NCBI GenBank assembly: GCA_045589495.1
Contig: JAZNPF010000004.1
Coordinates: 97,467 to 161,466 of the forward strand
Origin: SIG455 sp045589495
GTDB lineage: Bacteria; Bacillota; Clostridia; UMGS1810
Length of the DNA stretch: 64,000 nt
Direction: 5' to 3'
In this document: positions 26,054-35,162 of the stretch, piece after piece
Layout of the letters: the number at the start of each line of letters is the position of its first letter
Position numbering within the stretch: position 1 is the first letter of the stretch
Made by a program: the position numbers and the translations under genes
The notes under the pieces: model-generated
What the model was told of the DNA's origin: nothing
What the model saw: only the letters and a program-made list of their open reading frames with translations
Databases searched by the model: none

Positions 26054-26296
26054 ATGCGACTTGACAAATATCTTAAAGTATCACGTCTTATTAAAAGACG
26101 TACCGTTGCAAACGAGGCTTGCGAAAACGGTAAAATTTCTCTTAACGGCAAAGTGGCAAAGCCTGCTGCTGATGTTAAAGAGGGGGATATAATCGAACTT
26201 ACTTTAGGTGACAAAGTTATAAAGGTAAGAGTTTTAAAAATAAGCGAGCACGTAATGAAAAGTGATGCAGTTGATATGTATGAGGTAATCAACTGA
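26054..26296 (+). CDS. rqcP: RqcP/YabO, S4-domain RNA-binding protein
   Basis: An 80-residue protein that is almost entirely one S4 domain (MRLDKYLKVSRLIKRRTVAN, GKISLNGK). In Bacillus RqcP works with RqcH on stalled 50S subunits to add poly-alanine tails to incomplete proteins. The family relative in Proteobacteria is Hsp15. The start lies 4 bases after the flippase stop codon, with AGGAGATAAAA overlapping it, so translation is likely coupled. yabN (MazG type), which sits between these genes in Bacillus, is absent. Confidence 0.93.
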   Translation: MRLDKYLKVSRLIKRRTVANEACENGKISLNGKVAKPAADVKEGDIIELTLGDKVIKVRVLKISEHVMKSDAVDMYEVIN

Positions 26297-26319
26297 CAGG
26301 GTAAGGGGGATTAGTAAAG

Positions 26320-27642
26320 GTGAAGTATACATTTAAAGGCGGTATTCACCCCAATGATGGTAAAGCCGCTACGGAAAATAAGTCCATCGTACAACTTGAA
26401 GCACCCGACGAACTGGTGTTTCCTATGGTTCAGCATATAGGCGCACCTTGTACGCCTTGCGTGGCAGTAGGGGATGGCGTAAAAGCCGGTCAGAAAATAG
26501 GTGACAGCGATGCGTTTGTGTCTGTTCCTGTTCATTCAAGTGTTTCCGGCACAGTAAAGTCTATAGAAAAAAGACGTCATCCGAACGGTTCTCTGGTCGA
26601 GTGCGTTATTGTGGAAAATGATAAACTGAACACAATGCACGAAGACATTCACCCGTATGATGATGTTGAAAATCTTTCAAAGGAAGATATGGTTGCTCTT
26701 GTGCGCAGGGCGGGTATATCTGGCATGGGCGGTGCAGGATTTCCTACGCACGTTAAATTGAGTCCCCCGCCTGATAAAAAAATTGATGTCTGTATCGTCA
26801 ACGGTGCAGAGTGTGAGCCATATCTTACCTCTGACCATCGTGTTATGATAGAAACTCCGGAACTCGTTCTGGACGGAACAACATTTATTATGAAGATACT
26901 TGGCGTGGATAAGGCATACATAGGAATTGAAGAAAACAAACCTGAAGCAATTGCGGCTATGACGAAGTGTGCGATGAATTATGCCGGCATAGAGGTTAAA
27001 GTTTTAAAAACCAAGTATCCGCAAGGTAGTGAAAAACACCTTATAAAAGCGCTTACCGGCAGAGAAGTTCCTTCAGGGAAACTTCCTGCAGATGTTGGTG
27101 TAGTCGTTAATAATATAGATACCTGCACAGCAGTATATAATGCTATTGCATACCGCAGGCCACTTATGTCACGTGTTGTAACCGTATCAGGTTCGGGTAT
27201 GGAAGAGCCTGCAAACTTCCGTGTGCCTATAGGTACACCGTTTGAATATGTGATAAATGCTGCTGGCGGATTAAAGGAAAATGTTGCAAAAGTCGTTATG
27301 GGCGGACCTATGATGGGTATTGCACAGTTCGACTTAACCGTTCCGGTAGTTAAAGGAACATCCGGAATACTTGCTTTTACGGAAGATGAAGTTAAACCAA
27401 AAGGCTATTCACCATGTATCCGTTGCGGAAAATGTGTGCGTAACTGCCCAATGGGACTTATGCCGCTTTACATAAACGCTTATGCTCAGGCGCGTGACAT
27501 TGAAAAGTGCCTTGAATACAATATTATGGACTGTATCAGTTGCGGAGTTTGTTCATACACTTGCCAGTGCGAGCAACTTCCGAGCCAGAATATAAAACTT
27601 ATTAAAGATGAAATTATCCGTCGCAGAAAGCAGGTGAAATAA
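26320..27642 (+). CDS. rnfC: Electron transport complex subunit RnfC
   Basis: Peripheral subunit of the Rnf complex that couples ferredoxin:NAD+ oxidoreduction to Na+ or H+ pumping; it carries the NADH site and two [4Fe-4S] clusters. The 440-residue protein starts at a GTG nine bases after GGGGGA. Visible are the flavin/NADH loop GMGGAGFPTHVKL near residues 140-150, VNGAECEPYLTSDHR, the first cluster motif CIRCGKCVRNCPMG and the second CISCGVCSYTCQCEQLP. In the second, Gln stands where the family has Pro after the fourth Cys. First gene of rnfCDGEAB, the usual clostridial order. Confidence 0.96.
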   Translation: MKYTFKGGIHPNDGKAATENKSIVQLEAPDELVFPMVQHIGAPCTPCVAVGDGVKAGQKIGDSDAFVSVPVHSSVSGTVKSIEKRRHPNGSLVECVIVENDKLNTMHEDIHPYDDVENLSKEDMVALVRRAGISGMGGAGFPTHVKLSPPPDKKIDVCIVNGAECEPYLTSDHRVMIETPELVLDGTTFIMKILGVDKAYIGIEENKPEAIAAMTKCAMNYAGIEVKVLKTKYPQGSEKHLIKALTGREVPSGKLPADVGVVVNNIDTCTAVYNAIAYRRPLMSRVVTVSGSGMEEPANFRVPIGTPFEYVINAAGGLKENVAKVVMGGPMMGIAQFDLTVPVVKGTSGILAFTEDEVKPKGYSPCIRCGKCVRNCPMGLMPLYINAYAQARDIEKCLEYNIMDCISCGVCSYTCQCEQLPSQNIKLIKDEIIRRRKQVK

Positions 27643-27646
27643 GCAG

Positions 27647-28621
27647 ATGGAAAAGAAACTTACAGTATCGTATTCACCTCATGTCAGAAGTTACGACAGT
27701 GTAGCATCTACTATGCTTGAGGTTATAATTGCTCTTGTTCCCGCACTTGCGGGCGGTGTGTATTTTTTTGGATTCCGTGCTCTTATGGTTTGTGCTGTTA
27801 CAGTATTGTCGTGTGTGCTTGCGGAGTATGTATGGGACAAGTTGACAGGCAAAGAAAACACCGTTACAGATTTGAGTGCTGTTGTTACGGGTATGTTGCT
27901 TTCTTTCACTCTGCCAGTTACAATTCCTTATTATATGGCGGTTGTTGGCGGAATATTTGCAATTATTGTTGTTAAAATGTTTTTTGGCGGCATAGGTCAG
28001 AACTTTGTAAATCCTGCACTTGCGGCTCGCGGATTTTTGCTTGCGAGTTGGCCGGTTGCGATGACTACATTTGTTGCTCCTATGACAAAACTTAAAATAT
28101 TCTCTCCAAATGCTGATGTTGTAACAACTGCAACACCTCTTGGATACATTAAAGGGATTGAGGGTGCAGAGGCAGCAGATTATATGGATTTGTTTTTTGG
28201 GAAAGTTCCCGGTTGTATAGGTGAGGTTTCTGCATTGCTGCTTTTAATCGGTGGTATGTACTTAATCTTTAAAAAAGTTATCCGTCCGATAATTCCGTTT
28301 ACATATATTATCACAGTCGGACTTTTCGGTTATCTGTTTGACGGTGGATTTATTGCCGGCGATTTCCTTTACCATATATTAACCGGCGGAGTAATACTTG
28401 CAGGCTTCTTTATGGCAACAGATTACGTAACCAGCCCGACTACAGGAAAAGGTGAATTCATATACGCATTGGGTGCAGGTGTAATCACCGGTGTAATAAG
28501 ACTTTTCGGAGGATACCCCGAAGGTGTTACTTATGCAATACTTATTATGAATATAGTTACACCTATTATTGATAAATATGTCCGTCCAAGAGTGTTTGGA
28601 ACAGGAAGGGGTGTGGCATAA
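27647..28621 (+). CDS. rnfD: Electron transport complex subunit RnfD
   Basis: Integral membrane subunit of 324 residues with about nine hydrophobic spans, homologous to NqrB. A flavin is covalently bound to a threonine in this family; here the candidate is in VVTTATPLGYIKG (near residue 163). The NPALAARGF segment and the ATDYVTSPTTGKG segment are conserved RnfD signatures. It starts 4 bases after rnfC and its stop codon overlaps the rnfG start by one base (TAATG), so the three are translationally coupled. Confidence 0.96.
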   Translation: MEKKLTVSYSPHVRSYDSVASTMLEVIIALVPALAGGVYFFGFRALMVCAVTVLSCVLAEYVWDKLTGKENTVTDLSAVVTGMLLSFTLPVTIPYYMAVVGGIFAIIVVKMFFGGIGQNFVNPALAARGFLLASWPVAMTTFVAPMTKLKIFSPNADVVTTATPLGYIKGIEGAEAADYMDLFFGKVPGCIGEVSALLLLIGGMYLIFKKVIRPIIPFTYIITVGLFGYLFDGGFIAGDFLYHILTGGVILAGFFMATDYVTSPTTGKGEFIYALGAGVITGVIRLFGGYPEGVTYAILIMNIVTPIIDKYVRPRVFGTGRGVA

Positions 28622-29181
28622 TGAAAGAGAATGTACGTTCAATTATAAAAACAGGTGTCATACTTTTGGTGATAGGGTTTGTGTGTACGTTGCTTCTTGC
28701 GCTTTGCAACGATATGACGAAAGACAGAATTGCAATGCTTTCTGCCAATGCTGAACAGGAGGCTATGGCATCAACGCTGCCCATTGCGGATAAATTTGTG
28801 AAAATACAGTATGAAGGCAGCGGAATTGTAACTGCTGTTTACGAGGGCAAAAACGCAAACAAAGAAGTTGCGGGATATTGTGTTAAAGCAGAGCCAATAG
28901 GCTACGGCGGTGCTATATCTATGATAGTAGGTGTTGACATCGACGGTAAAGTAACCGGTGTTGACATTGTAAATATGAGCGAAACACCCGGACTTGGTGC
29001 TAAAGCGAAAGAAAAGTCGTTTACAGAAAAATTTATAGGCAAAGTTGCCGGAATCAAGGTGAGAAAATCGGGTGTTCCGGGTGATGATGAAATATCTGCA
29101 ATTTCAGGTGCCACCGTTACTTCAAAAGCCGTAACTTCCGGTGTAAATGCCGCAATTGAAGCGGTAGAAAATCTGCGATAA
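28621..29181 (+). CDS. rnfG: Electron transport complex subunit RnfG
   Basis: A 186-residue protein with one N-terminal membrane span (about residues 9-31) and an extracytoplasmic FMN-binding domain. The covalent flavin site is the threonine in ISGATVTSKAV near residue 164. It overlaps the rnfD stop by one base. Related to NqrC; in Rnf it passes electrons between the cytoplasmic iron-sulfur subunits and the membrane flavin of RnfD. Confidence 0.96.
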   Translation: MKENVRSIIKTGVILLVIGFVCTLLLALCNDMTKDRIAMLSANAEQEAMASTLPIADKFVKIQYEGSGIVTAVYEGKNANKEVAGYCVKAEPIGYGGAISMIVGVDIDGKVTGVDIVNMSETPGLGAKAKEKSFTEKFIGKVAGIKVRKSGVPGDDEISAISGATVTSKAVTSGVNAAIEAVENLR

Positions 29182-29194
29182 GGAGGGGTTTTAA

Positions 29195-29806
29195 ATGAAA
29201 TACAGAGATATTTTTAAAAACGGTATTATAGAAGAGAACCCCACTTTTGTGCAGTTGCTCGGTATGTGCCCGACTTTGGCGGTAACTACATCGGTAAGTA
29301 ACTCAATCGGAATGGGGCTTTCAGCAACATTTGTTCTGATGTGTTCGAACTTTGTAATATCACTTGTAAGAAAGGTTATTCCAAATAAAATAAGAATTGC
29401 GGCGTATATAGTAATTATCGCTACATTTGTTTCAATAATTGAAATGCTTTTAAAAGCATTTCTGCCTGCACTTTCTGAATCACTTGGTATGTTTGTCCCG
29501 CTTATAGTTGTTAACTGTATTATCCTTGCACGTGCAGAGAGTTTTGCAGCTAAAAATGCGCCATTGCCAAGCGCTCTGGACGGAATCAGTATGGGGCTTG
29601 GATTTACGGGGGCTCTTACTATTATCGGTGCTGTGCGTGAACTCTTGGGTAATGGCACAATACTTGGATTTTCTGTGTTCGGTGCATCGTATAATCCGGC
29701 ACTTATATTTATTCTTCCTCCGGGGGCATTTTTAGTGCTTGGTTCACTTATTGCGATTATAAATATGATAACCGATAAGAAAAACACGAAGGAGGCAGGG
29801 AAATAA
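29195..29806 (+). CDS. rnfE: Electron transport complex subunit RnfE
   Basis: A 203-residue membrane protein with about six spans, homologous to NqrD, with the paired-cysteine region LGMCPTLAVTTS near residue 23 and VVNCIILARAE near residue 107. In current Rnf/Nqr structures such cysteines from RnfA and RnfE hold an iron-sulfur centre inside the membrane. A GGAGGGG site precedes the ATG. The stop codon overlaps the rnfA start by one base. Confidence 0.95.
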   Translation: MKYRDIFKNGIIEENPTFVQLLGMCPTLAVTTSVSNSIGMGLSATFVLMCSNFVISLVRKVIPNKIRIAAYIVIIATFVSIIEMLLKAFLPALSESLGMFVPLIVVNCIILARAESFAAKNAPLPSALDGISMGLGFTGALTIIGAVRELLGNGTILGFSVFGASYNPALIFILPPGAFLVLGSLIAIINMITDKKNTKEAGK

Positions 29807-30387
29807 TGGCATTGATTAAAGATTTTCTGGTGCTTGCCATCACAGCGATGCTTGTGGAAAACTTTGTGTTGGTTAAGTTTATGGGGATATGCCCGTTCCT
29901 TGGTGTTTCCAAAAAAATAGAAACTGCAACGGGTATGGGTATTGCTGTTACATTTGTAATGGTTGTTGCTTCAGCACTTACATGGATTGTAAACAAATAC
30001 GTTATAGCAGGTGCAGAGTATCTGCAGACAATATCGTTTATACTTGTAATTGCGGCGCTTGTACAATTTGCAGAGATGTTTGTGAAAAAAGCAGTTCCTG
30101 CACTTTATGCGGCACTTGGAATATACCTGCCACTTATAACAACAAACTGTGCGGTTTTGGGCGTTACAATGATTAACGTTCAGCGTGATTACTCGTTTGG
30201 GATATCACTTTGGTATTCATTTGCTGCAGCACTTGGCTTTATGCTTGCTATCGTGCTTTTTGCAGGTGTACGTGAAAGACTGGAAACTGCAAAAATCCCA
30301 AAATACTTAAAAGGATTTCCTATTGCACTTATTTCGGCAGGTTTGCTGTCTATAGCATTTTTAGGATTTCAGGGATTGTCATTTTAA
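29806..30387 (+). CDS. rnfA: Electron transport complex subunit RnfA
   Basis: A 193-residue membrane protein homologous to NqrE and distantly to RnfE, with about six spans in inverted orientation. Cysteine-bearing motifs FMGICPFLGVS near residue 25 and TTNCAVLGV near residue 108 match those of RnfE and are expected to share the intramembrane iron-sulfur site. It overlaps rnfE by one base and is 17 bases before rnfB. Confidence 0.96.
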   Translation: MALIKDFLVLAITAMLVENFVLVKFMGICPFLGVSKKIETATGMGIAVTFVMVVASALTWIVNKYVIAGAEYLQTISFILVIAALVQFAEMFVKKAVPALYAALGIYLPLITTNCAVLGVTMINVQRDYSFGISLWYSFAAALGFMLAIVLFAGVRERLETAKIPKYLKGFPIALISAGLLSIAFLGFQGLSF

Positions 30388-30404
30388 AAAGGAGGTAAGG
30401 GTTA

Positions 30405-31193
30405 ATGTTAGATATTTTATATCCAGCACTTGCCATAGGTGCTGTTTCGCTTCTGCTTGGCGGTCTGCTTGCCTTTGCTTCCATCGTTTTTAAAGTGGAA
30501 ACTGATGAACGTGAAGAACAGATTGCAGAAATATTGCCTGGTGCAAATTGTGGTGGGTGCGGATATGCCGGATGTTCAGCTTTTGCAAAAGCGATTGTTG
30601 AAGAAGGAGCAGAGATTACAAAATGTAATCTTATGACTGATGAAAAACTCAATCAGATTTCCGCCATCATGGGTGTTCAGGCAGGTAAGAAAGTTAAAAA
30701 GGTTGCACATATTGCGTGCAAGGGTACTTGTGACGTTGCTAAAAACAAATACGAGTATTATGGGTTGGCAGATTGTGTTACAGCATCACAACTCGGCGGC
30801 GGTGCAAAAGCATGTGCTTATGGATGTCTGGGGCTTGGCTCATGTGCGGAAAAGTGTACGTTTGGTGCAATCAGCATAGTTGACGGCGTTGCAGTTGTAG
30901 ATAAGAAAAAGTGTGTCGGTTGCGGAGCGTGTGCGAATATCTGCCCGAAAGGTCTTATATCAGTTGTGGAGGATAAGTCGTCGGCGTTTGTAAACTGCAA
31001 ATCGCAGGATAAAGGTGCAGTTGTTAAAAATGTTTGTGAAGCCGGGTGTATCGGTTGTAAGATATGTGAGAAAAAGTGTGAGTTTGACGCTATACACGTT
31101 GAAAACAACCTTGCAAAAGTGGATACGGATAAATGTAGCGCCTGCGGAGTATGTGCAGAGGCGTGTCCGAAAAAAATAATTGAAATAATGTAA
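30405..31193 (+). CDS. rnfB: Electron transport complex subunit RnfB
   Basis: Electron entry subunit that accepts electrons from reduced ferredoxin. The 262-residue protein has an N-terminal membrane helix (about residues 5-28), a four-cysteine cluster domain (ANCGGCGYAGC through ITKC, about residues 46-68), a further cysteine-rich region (about 100-150) and ferredoxin motifs including CVGCGACANICP, CIGCKICEKKC and CSACGVCAEACP. This multi-cluster form is typical of clostridia. GGAGGTAAGGG precedes the ATG. It ends the operon before a strong terminator. Confidence 0.96.
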   Translation: MLDILYPALAIGAVSLLLGGLLAFASIVFKVETDEREEQIAEILPGANCGGCGYAGCSAFAKAIVEEGAEITKCNLMTDEKLNQISAIMGVQAGKKVKKVAHIACKGTCDVAKNKYEYYGLADCVTASQLGGGAKACAYGCLGLGSCAEKCTFGAISIVDGVAVVDKKKCVGCGACANICPKGLISVVEDKSSAFVNCKSQDKGAVVKNVCEAGCIGCKICEKKCEFDAIHVENNLAKVDTDKCSACGVCAEACPKKIIEIM

Positions 31194-31226
31194 ATTAAAA
31201 AGCACTCGGAAGAGTGCTTTTTAATT
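31193..31226 (+). terminator. Terminator of the rnf operon
   Basis: A 15-bp perfect stem (AATTAAAAAGCACTC with GAGTGCTTTTTAATT) and GGAA loop, starting at the rnfB stop codon. Confidence 0.94.
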
Positions 31227-31379
31227 GGCGACATTCGAGCATAACTGAAGAAAAACATTATAACAAAATTTTGTGCTTAAAACAGTGCGAAACTAACCTT
31301 ATTCTTATACAAAACAAGACAGTAAAAATCGTTCATATTTATAAAAATTCGACAAATATGAAAAAAGTAAAAATAGTAT

Positions 31380-31408
31380 TTGAAAATTCAAAAAGTTTAT
31401 GATATAAT
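31380..31408 (+). promoter_or_regulatory. Promoter of nifJ
   Basis: TTGAAA at 31380-31385 and TATAAT at 31403-31408, 17 bases apart, 63 bases before the start codon. The 245 bases between the rnf terminator and nifJ hold no gene; the upstream part is strongly A+T-rich. No riboswitch fold is recognisable. Confidence 0.75.
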
Positions 31409-31471
31409 TATTGCGTATGTTTATGTACTATTTTTTTACTATATAGAAATACGATAGGAGGCAAAAAAATC

Positions 31472-34400
31472 ATGGCAAAAACATTTAAGACCATGGACGG
31501 TAACTGTGCTGCCGCACATTGCGCGTATGCGTTTACTGAAGTTGCAGCCATTTACCCCATCACACCATCATCAACTATGGCTGAATATGTTGATGAATGG
31601 AGCGCAAAAGGACTGAAAAACATCTACGGCGAAACTGTTGAAGTTGTAGAAATGCAGTCTGAAGCAGGTGCAGCAGGTGCTGTACACGGTTCATTGCAGG
31701 CAGGTGCTATGACAACAACTTTCACAGCATCACAGGGCTTGCTCCTTATGATCCCCAATATGTACAAAATCGCAGGTGAACTCCTGCCCACAGTATTCCA
31801 CGTAAGTGCACGTGCTCTTGCAGCTCACGCACTCAATATCTTTGGTGACCATCAGGACGTTATGGCTTGCCGTCAGACAGGTTTTGCTATGCTGGCATCA
31901 GGCAGCGTTCAGGAAACTATGGACCTCGGCGGTGTTGCTCACTTGGCATCAATCAAAGGCAGAGTTCCTTTCCTTCACTTCTTTGACGGTTTCCGCACAT
32001 CACACGAAATCCAGAAAATTGAAGTTATGGATTACGAAGACTTAAAAGGTCTTGTTGACTGGGAAGCTTTAAAAGAATTTAAAGACAGAGCACTCAATCC
32101 TGAACATCCCGTACTTCGCGGTACTGCTCAGAACGGTGATATCTACTTCCAGGGCAGAGAGGCTTGCAACAAGTTCTATGATGCAATCCCCGATATCGTT
32201 GCTGATTATATGAAAGAAATCACAAAAATCACAGGCCGTGAGTACAAACCTTTCAACTACTACGGTGCTGCTGATGCTAAAAAAGTTATCGTTGCTATGG
32301 GCAGCGTATGCCAGGCATTGGAAGAAACAGTTGATTACCTCAACGCTAAAGGCGAAAAAGTCGGCGTACTTGAAGTTCATCTTTACAGACCTTTCTCTGC
32401 TAAATACTTCTTTGACGTAATGCCCAAAACTGTTGAGAAAATTGCTGTTCTTGACAGAACAAAAGAACCCGGTTCACTCGGTGAGCCTCTCTATCTTGAC
32501 GTTTGCAACCTTTACAAAGATTGCGCTAACGCTCCCAAGATTGTTGGCGGACGTTTCGGTCTTGGTTCAAAAGACACAACTCCCACACAACTCGTTGCAG
32601 TATTTAATAACCTTGACGCTGCTGAACCTAAAAATGGTTTCACAATCGGTATCAATGATGACGTAACAAACCTTTCACTTGAACTTGGTGAAAGAGTAAA
32701 TGCTGCTCCTGCAGGTGCTACACGTTGTAAATTCTGGGGCTTCGGTTCTGACGGTACTGTTGGTGCTAACAAAGACGCAATCAAAATCATCGGTGACAAC
32801 ACCGACCTTTATGCTCAGGCATATTTTGATTATGACTCTAAAAAATCAGGCGGTGTTACCATGTCTCACTTGAGATTTGGTAAAACACCTATCAAATCAA
32901 CATACCTGCTTGACGAGGCTGACTATATCGCATGTCACAAACCTGCTTATGTATATCAGTACGATGTACTTGAAGGTCTTAAAAAAGGCGGAACATTCCT
33001 GCTTAACTGCGTATGGTCACCTGAAGAACTCAATGACAGACTCCCCGGCCATGTAAAACGTTACATTGCTGAAAACGAAATCAACTTCTACACAATCAAC
33101 GCTGTTGATGTTGCTGTTAAAGTAGGTCTTGGTTCAACACGTATCAACATGGTTACACAGAGTGCGTTCTTCAAACTTGCTAACGTTATTCCTTTTGATG
33201 AGGCAGTAGTTCTTATTAAAGAGGCTATCAAAAAGACATACGGCAAAAAAGGTGACGAAATCGTTAACATGAACTGCGCAGCAGTTGACGGTGCTGTAGA
33301 TGCACTTGTTAAGATTGACGTTCCAGCTAGTTGGAAAGATGCTAAAGACAATGTTGTTGTAGATAGCAACCGTCCTGAATTTATCACAAAAGTTGTTGAC
33401 CCCGTTAACGCTCAGCGTGGTAACAAACTGCCCGTAAGTACATTCTTAGGCAGAGAAGACGGTACTTTCGAAACAGGCACATCAAGATATGAAAAACGCG
33501 GTGTTGCCGTAATGGTTCCTGATTGGCAGAAAGATACTTGTATCCAGTGTAACCAGTGTTCACTCGTTTGTCCGCATGCTGCTATCCGTCCCGTACTCGT
33601 TGACGAGGCTGAAAAAGCTGCTGCTCCTGCAAACTTTGATACACTTAAAGCAATTGGTAAAGACTTCGCAGGTCTTGAGTTCAGAATGCAGGTATCACCT
33701 CTTGATTGCTTAGGCTGCGGCGTTTGTGCTAATGTATGTCCTGCTCCCAAAGGCAAGGCACTTGTTATGAAACCTATCGACGAAGTATCTGAAGTTCAGG
33801 CTGAAAACTGGACTTATGGTATCGAAAAAGTTACCAACAAAGCACACCTCGTTGATAAGTCTTCCAACATCAAAAATTCACAGTTTGCTCAGCCCTACCT
33901 TGAATTCTCCGGCGCTTGTGCAGGTTGTGGTGAAACACCTTATATCAAACTTATCACACAGTTATTCGGTGACAGAATGATGGTTGCTAACGCTACAGGT
34001 TGTACTTCAATCTGGGGTGGTAGTGCTCCTTCAATGCCTTACTGCAAAGACGAAAACGGCAGAGGTCCTGCATGGGCTAACTCATTGTTTGAGGATAACG
34101 CTGAATTCGGTCTTGGTATGGCAATCGCTAACAAGAAAGTAAGAAATACTCTCGTTGCAAGAATGAACGAGGCTATGGACAAAGTATCACCTGAACTTGC
34201 TGACGCATTCAAAGAGTGGATTGACGCTAAAGATTGCGCTAAAGGTTCAAAAGATGCTGCTGATAAGATTGAAGCGCTTATCAAAGATGCTGATATGAGC
34301 AATGCTGCTATCAAAGAAATCGCTGACAGAACAGATTTCCTCGTTAAGAAATCACAGTGGATCTTCGGTGGTGACGGTTGGGCATACGATATCGGTTACG

Positions 34401-35002
34401 GCGGTCTTGACCACGTTATCGCATCTGGCGAAGACGTTAACATCTTCGTTGTAGATACAGAGGTTTACTCAAACACAGGCGGTCAGTCTTCTAAGGCTAC
34501 ACCTACCGCTGCTATTGCTAAATTTGCTGCATCAGGTAAGAAAGTTAAGAAGAAAGACCTCGGTATGATTGGTACAACCTACGGCTATGTATATGTTGCT
34601 CAGATTGCACTCGGTGCTGACATGGCTCAGGCTCTTAAAGCAATCAAAGAAGCAGAAGCATATCCTGGTCCTTCACTTATTATTGCTTATGCTCCCTGTA
34701 TCAACCACGGTATCAAAGCAAAAGGCGGTATGGGTAACTCTATCGCTGAAGAAAAGAAAGCCGTTGAAACAGGTTACTGGCACTTGTGGAGATACAATCC
34801 TCTCCTTAAAGAAGAGGGCAAAAACCCCTTCATTCTGGATTCTAAAGAACCCACAGGCAGTGTTAAAGACTTCTTAGAGGGCGAAAACAGATACCTCATG
34901 CTGAAGAAAGCATTCCCCGAAGCAGCAGAAAAACTCTTCGACAAGGCTGAAAAAGATTTAGCAGAGAGATATGAAACTTACAAAAAACAGGCTCGTGATT
35001 GA
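31472..35002 (+). CDS. nifJ: Pyruvate:ferredoxin (flavodoxin) oxidoreductase
   Basis: Converts pyruvate and CoA to acetyl-CoA and CO2, reducing ferredoxin, the central oxidation step in anaerobes. The single-chain 1176-residue enzyme has all fused domains: the pyrimidine-binding start (YPITPSSTMAE), the gamma domain, two ferredoxin clusters (CIQCNQCSLVCP near residue 689 and CLGCGVCANVCP near 745), the C-terminal TPP domain with CAGCGETPY and GDGWAYDIG near 967, and the SNTGGQSSKATP loop. AGGAGGCAAAA precedes the start. Codon choice is strongly biased (many AAC, ATC, TTC, GGT) compared with neighbours, as in rpsB-tsf, consistent with very high expression. Its ferredoxin product is the substrate of the Rnf complex encoded just upstream. 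Confidence 0.98.
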   Translation: MAKTFKTMDGNCAAAHCAYAFTEVAAIYPITPSSTMAEYVDEWSAKGLKNIYGETVEVVEMQSEAGAAGAVHGSLQAGAMTTTFTASQGLLLMIPNMYKIAGELLPTVFHVSARALAAHALNIFGDHQDVMACRQTGFAMLASGSVQETMDLGGVAHLASIKGRVPFLHFFDGFRTSHEIQKIEVMDYEDLKGLVDWEALKEFKDRALNPEHPVLRGTAQNGDIYFQGREACNKFYDAIPDIVADYMKEITKITGREYKPFNYYGAADAKKVIVAMGSVCQALEETVDYLNAKGEKVGVLEVHLYRPFSAKYFFDVMPKTVEKIAVLDRTKEPGSLGEPLYLDVCNLYKDCANAPKIVGGRFGLGSKDTTPTQLVAVFNNLDAAEPKNGFTIGINDDVTNLSLELGERVNAAPAGATRCKFWGFGSDGTVGANKDAIKIIGDNTDLYAQAYFDYDSKKSGGVTMSHLRFGKTPIKSTYLLDEADYIACHKPAYVYQYDVLEGLKKGGTFLLNCVWSPEELNDRLPGHVKRYIAENEINFYTINAVDVAVKVGLGSTRINMVTQSAFFKLANVIPFDEAVVLIKEAIKKTYGKKGDEIVNMNCAAVDGAVDALVKIDVPASWKDAKDNVVVDSNRPEFITKVVDPVNAQRGNKLPVSTFLGREDGTFETGTSRYEKRGVAVMVPDWQKDTCIQCNQCSLVCPHAAIRPVLVDEAEKAAAPANFDTLKAIGKDFAGLEFRMQVSPLDCLGCGVCANVCPAPKGKALVMKPIDEVSEVQAENWTYGIEKVTNKAHLVDKSSNIKNSQFAQPYLEFSGACAGCGETPYIKLITQLFGDRMMVANATGCTSIWGGSAPSMPYCKDENGRGPAWANSLFEDNAEFGLGMAIANKKVRNTLVARMNEAMDKVSPELADAFKEWIDAKDCAKGSKDAADKIEALIKDADMSNAAIKEIADRTDFLVKKSQWIFGGDGWAYDIGYGGLDHVIASGEDVNIFVVDTEVYSNTGGQSSKATPTAAIAKFAASGKKVKKKDLGMIGTTYGYVYVAQIALGADMAQALKAIKEAEAYPGPSLIIAYAPCINHGIKAKGGMGNSIAEEKKAVETGYWHLWRYNPLLKEEGKNPFILDSKEPTGSVKDFLEGENRYLMLKKAFPEAAEKLFDKAEKDLAERYETYKKQARD

Positions 35003-35034
35003 TTTTAATCTTTAATGAGTACTTTGTAGTATGT

Positions 35035-35067
35035 GGCGAGAGTACTCGATGTACTCTCGCCATTTTT
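35035..35067 (+). terminator. Terminator of nifJ
   Basis: An 11-bp perfect stem GGCGAGAGTAC/GTACTCTCGCC with a TCGAT loop followed by ATTTTT. Confidence 0.93.
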
Positions 35068-35100
35068 CTGAAACGGATAATTTTGGTTATCCGTTTCGGA
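35067..35100. repeat. Second hairpin directly after the nifJ terminator
   Basis: TCTGAAACGGATAA pairs with TTATCCGTTTCGGA across a TTTTGG loop. It begins where the terminator T run ends and lacks a T run of its own on either strand, so it could stabilise the nifJ 3' end or mark a regulatory site before the next gene. Confidence 0.7.
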
Positions 35101-35162
35101 AAAATGTATTCTCTAAAAAACATTACATATATATTATTGTAGTTATATTATAGGAGCCGTAT

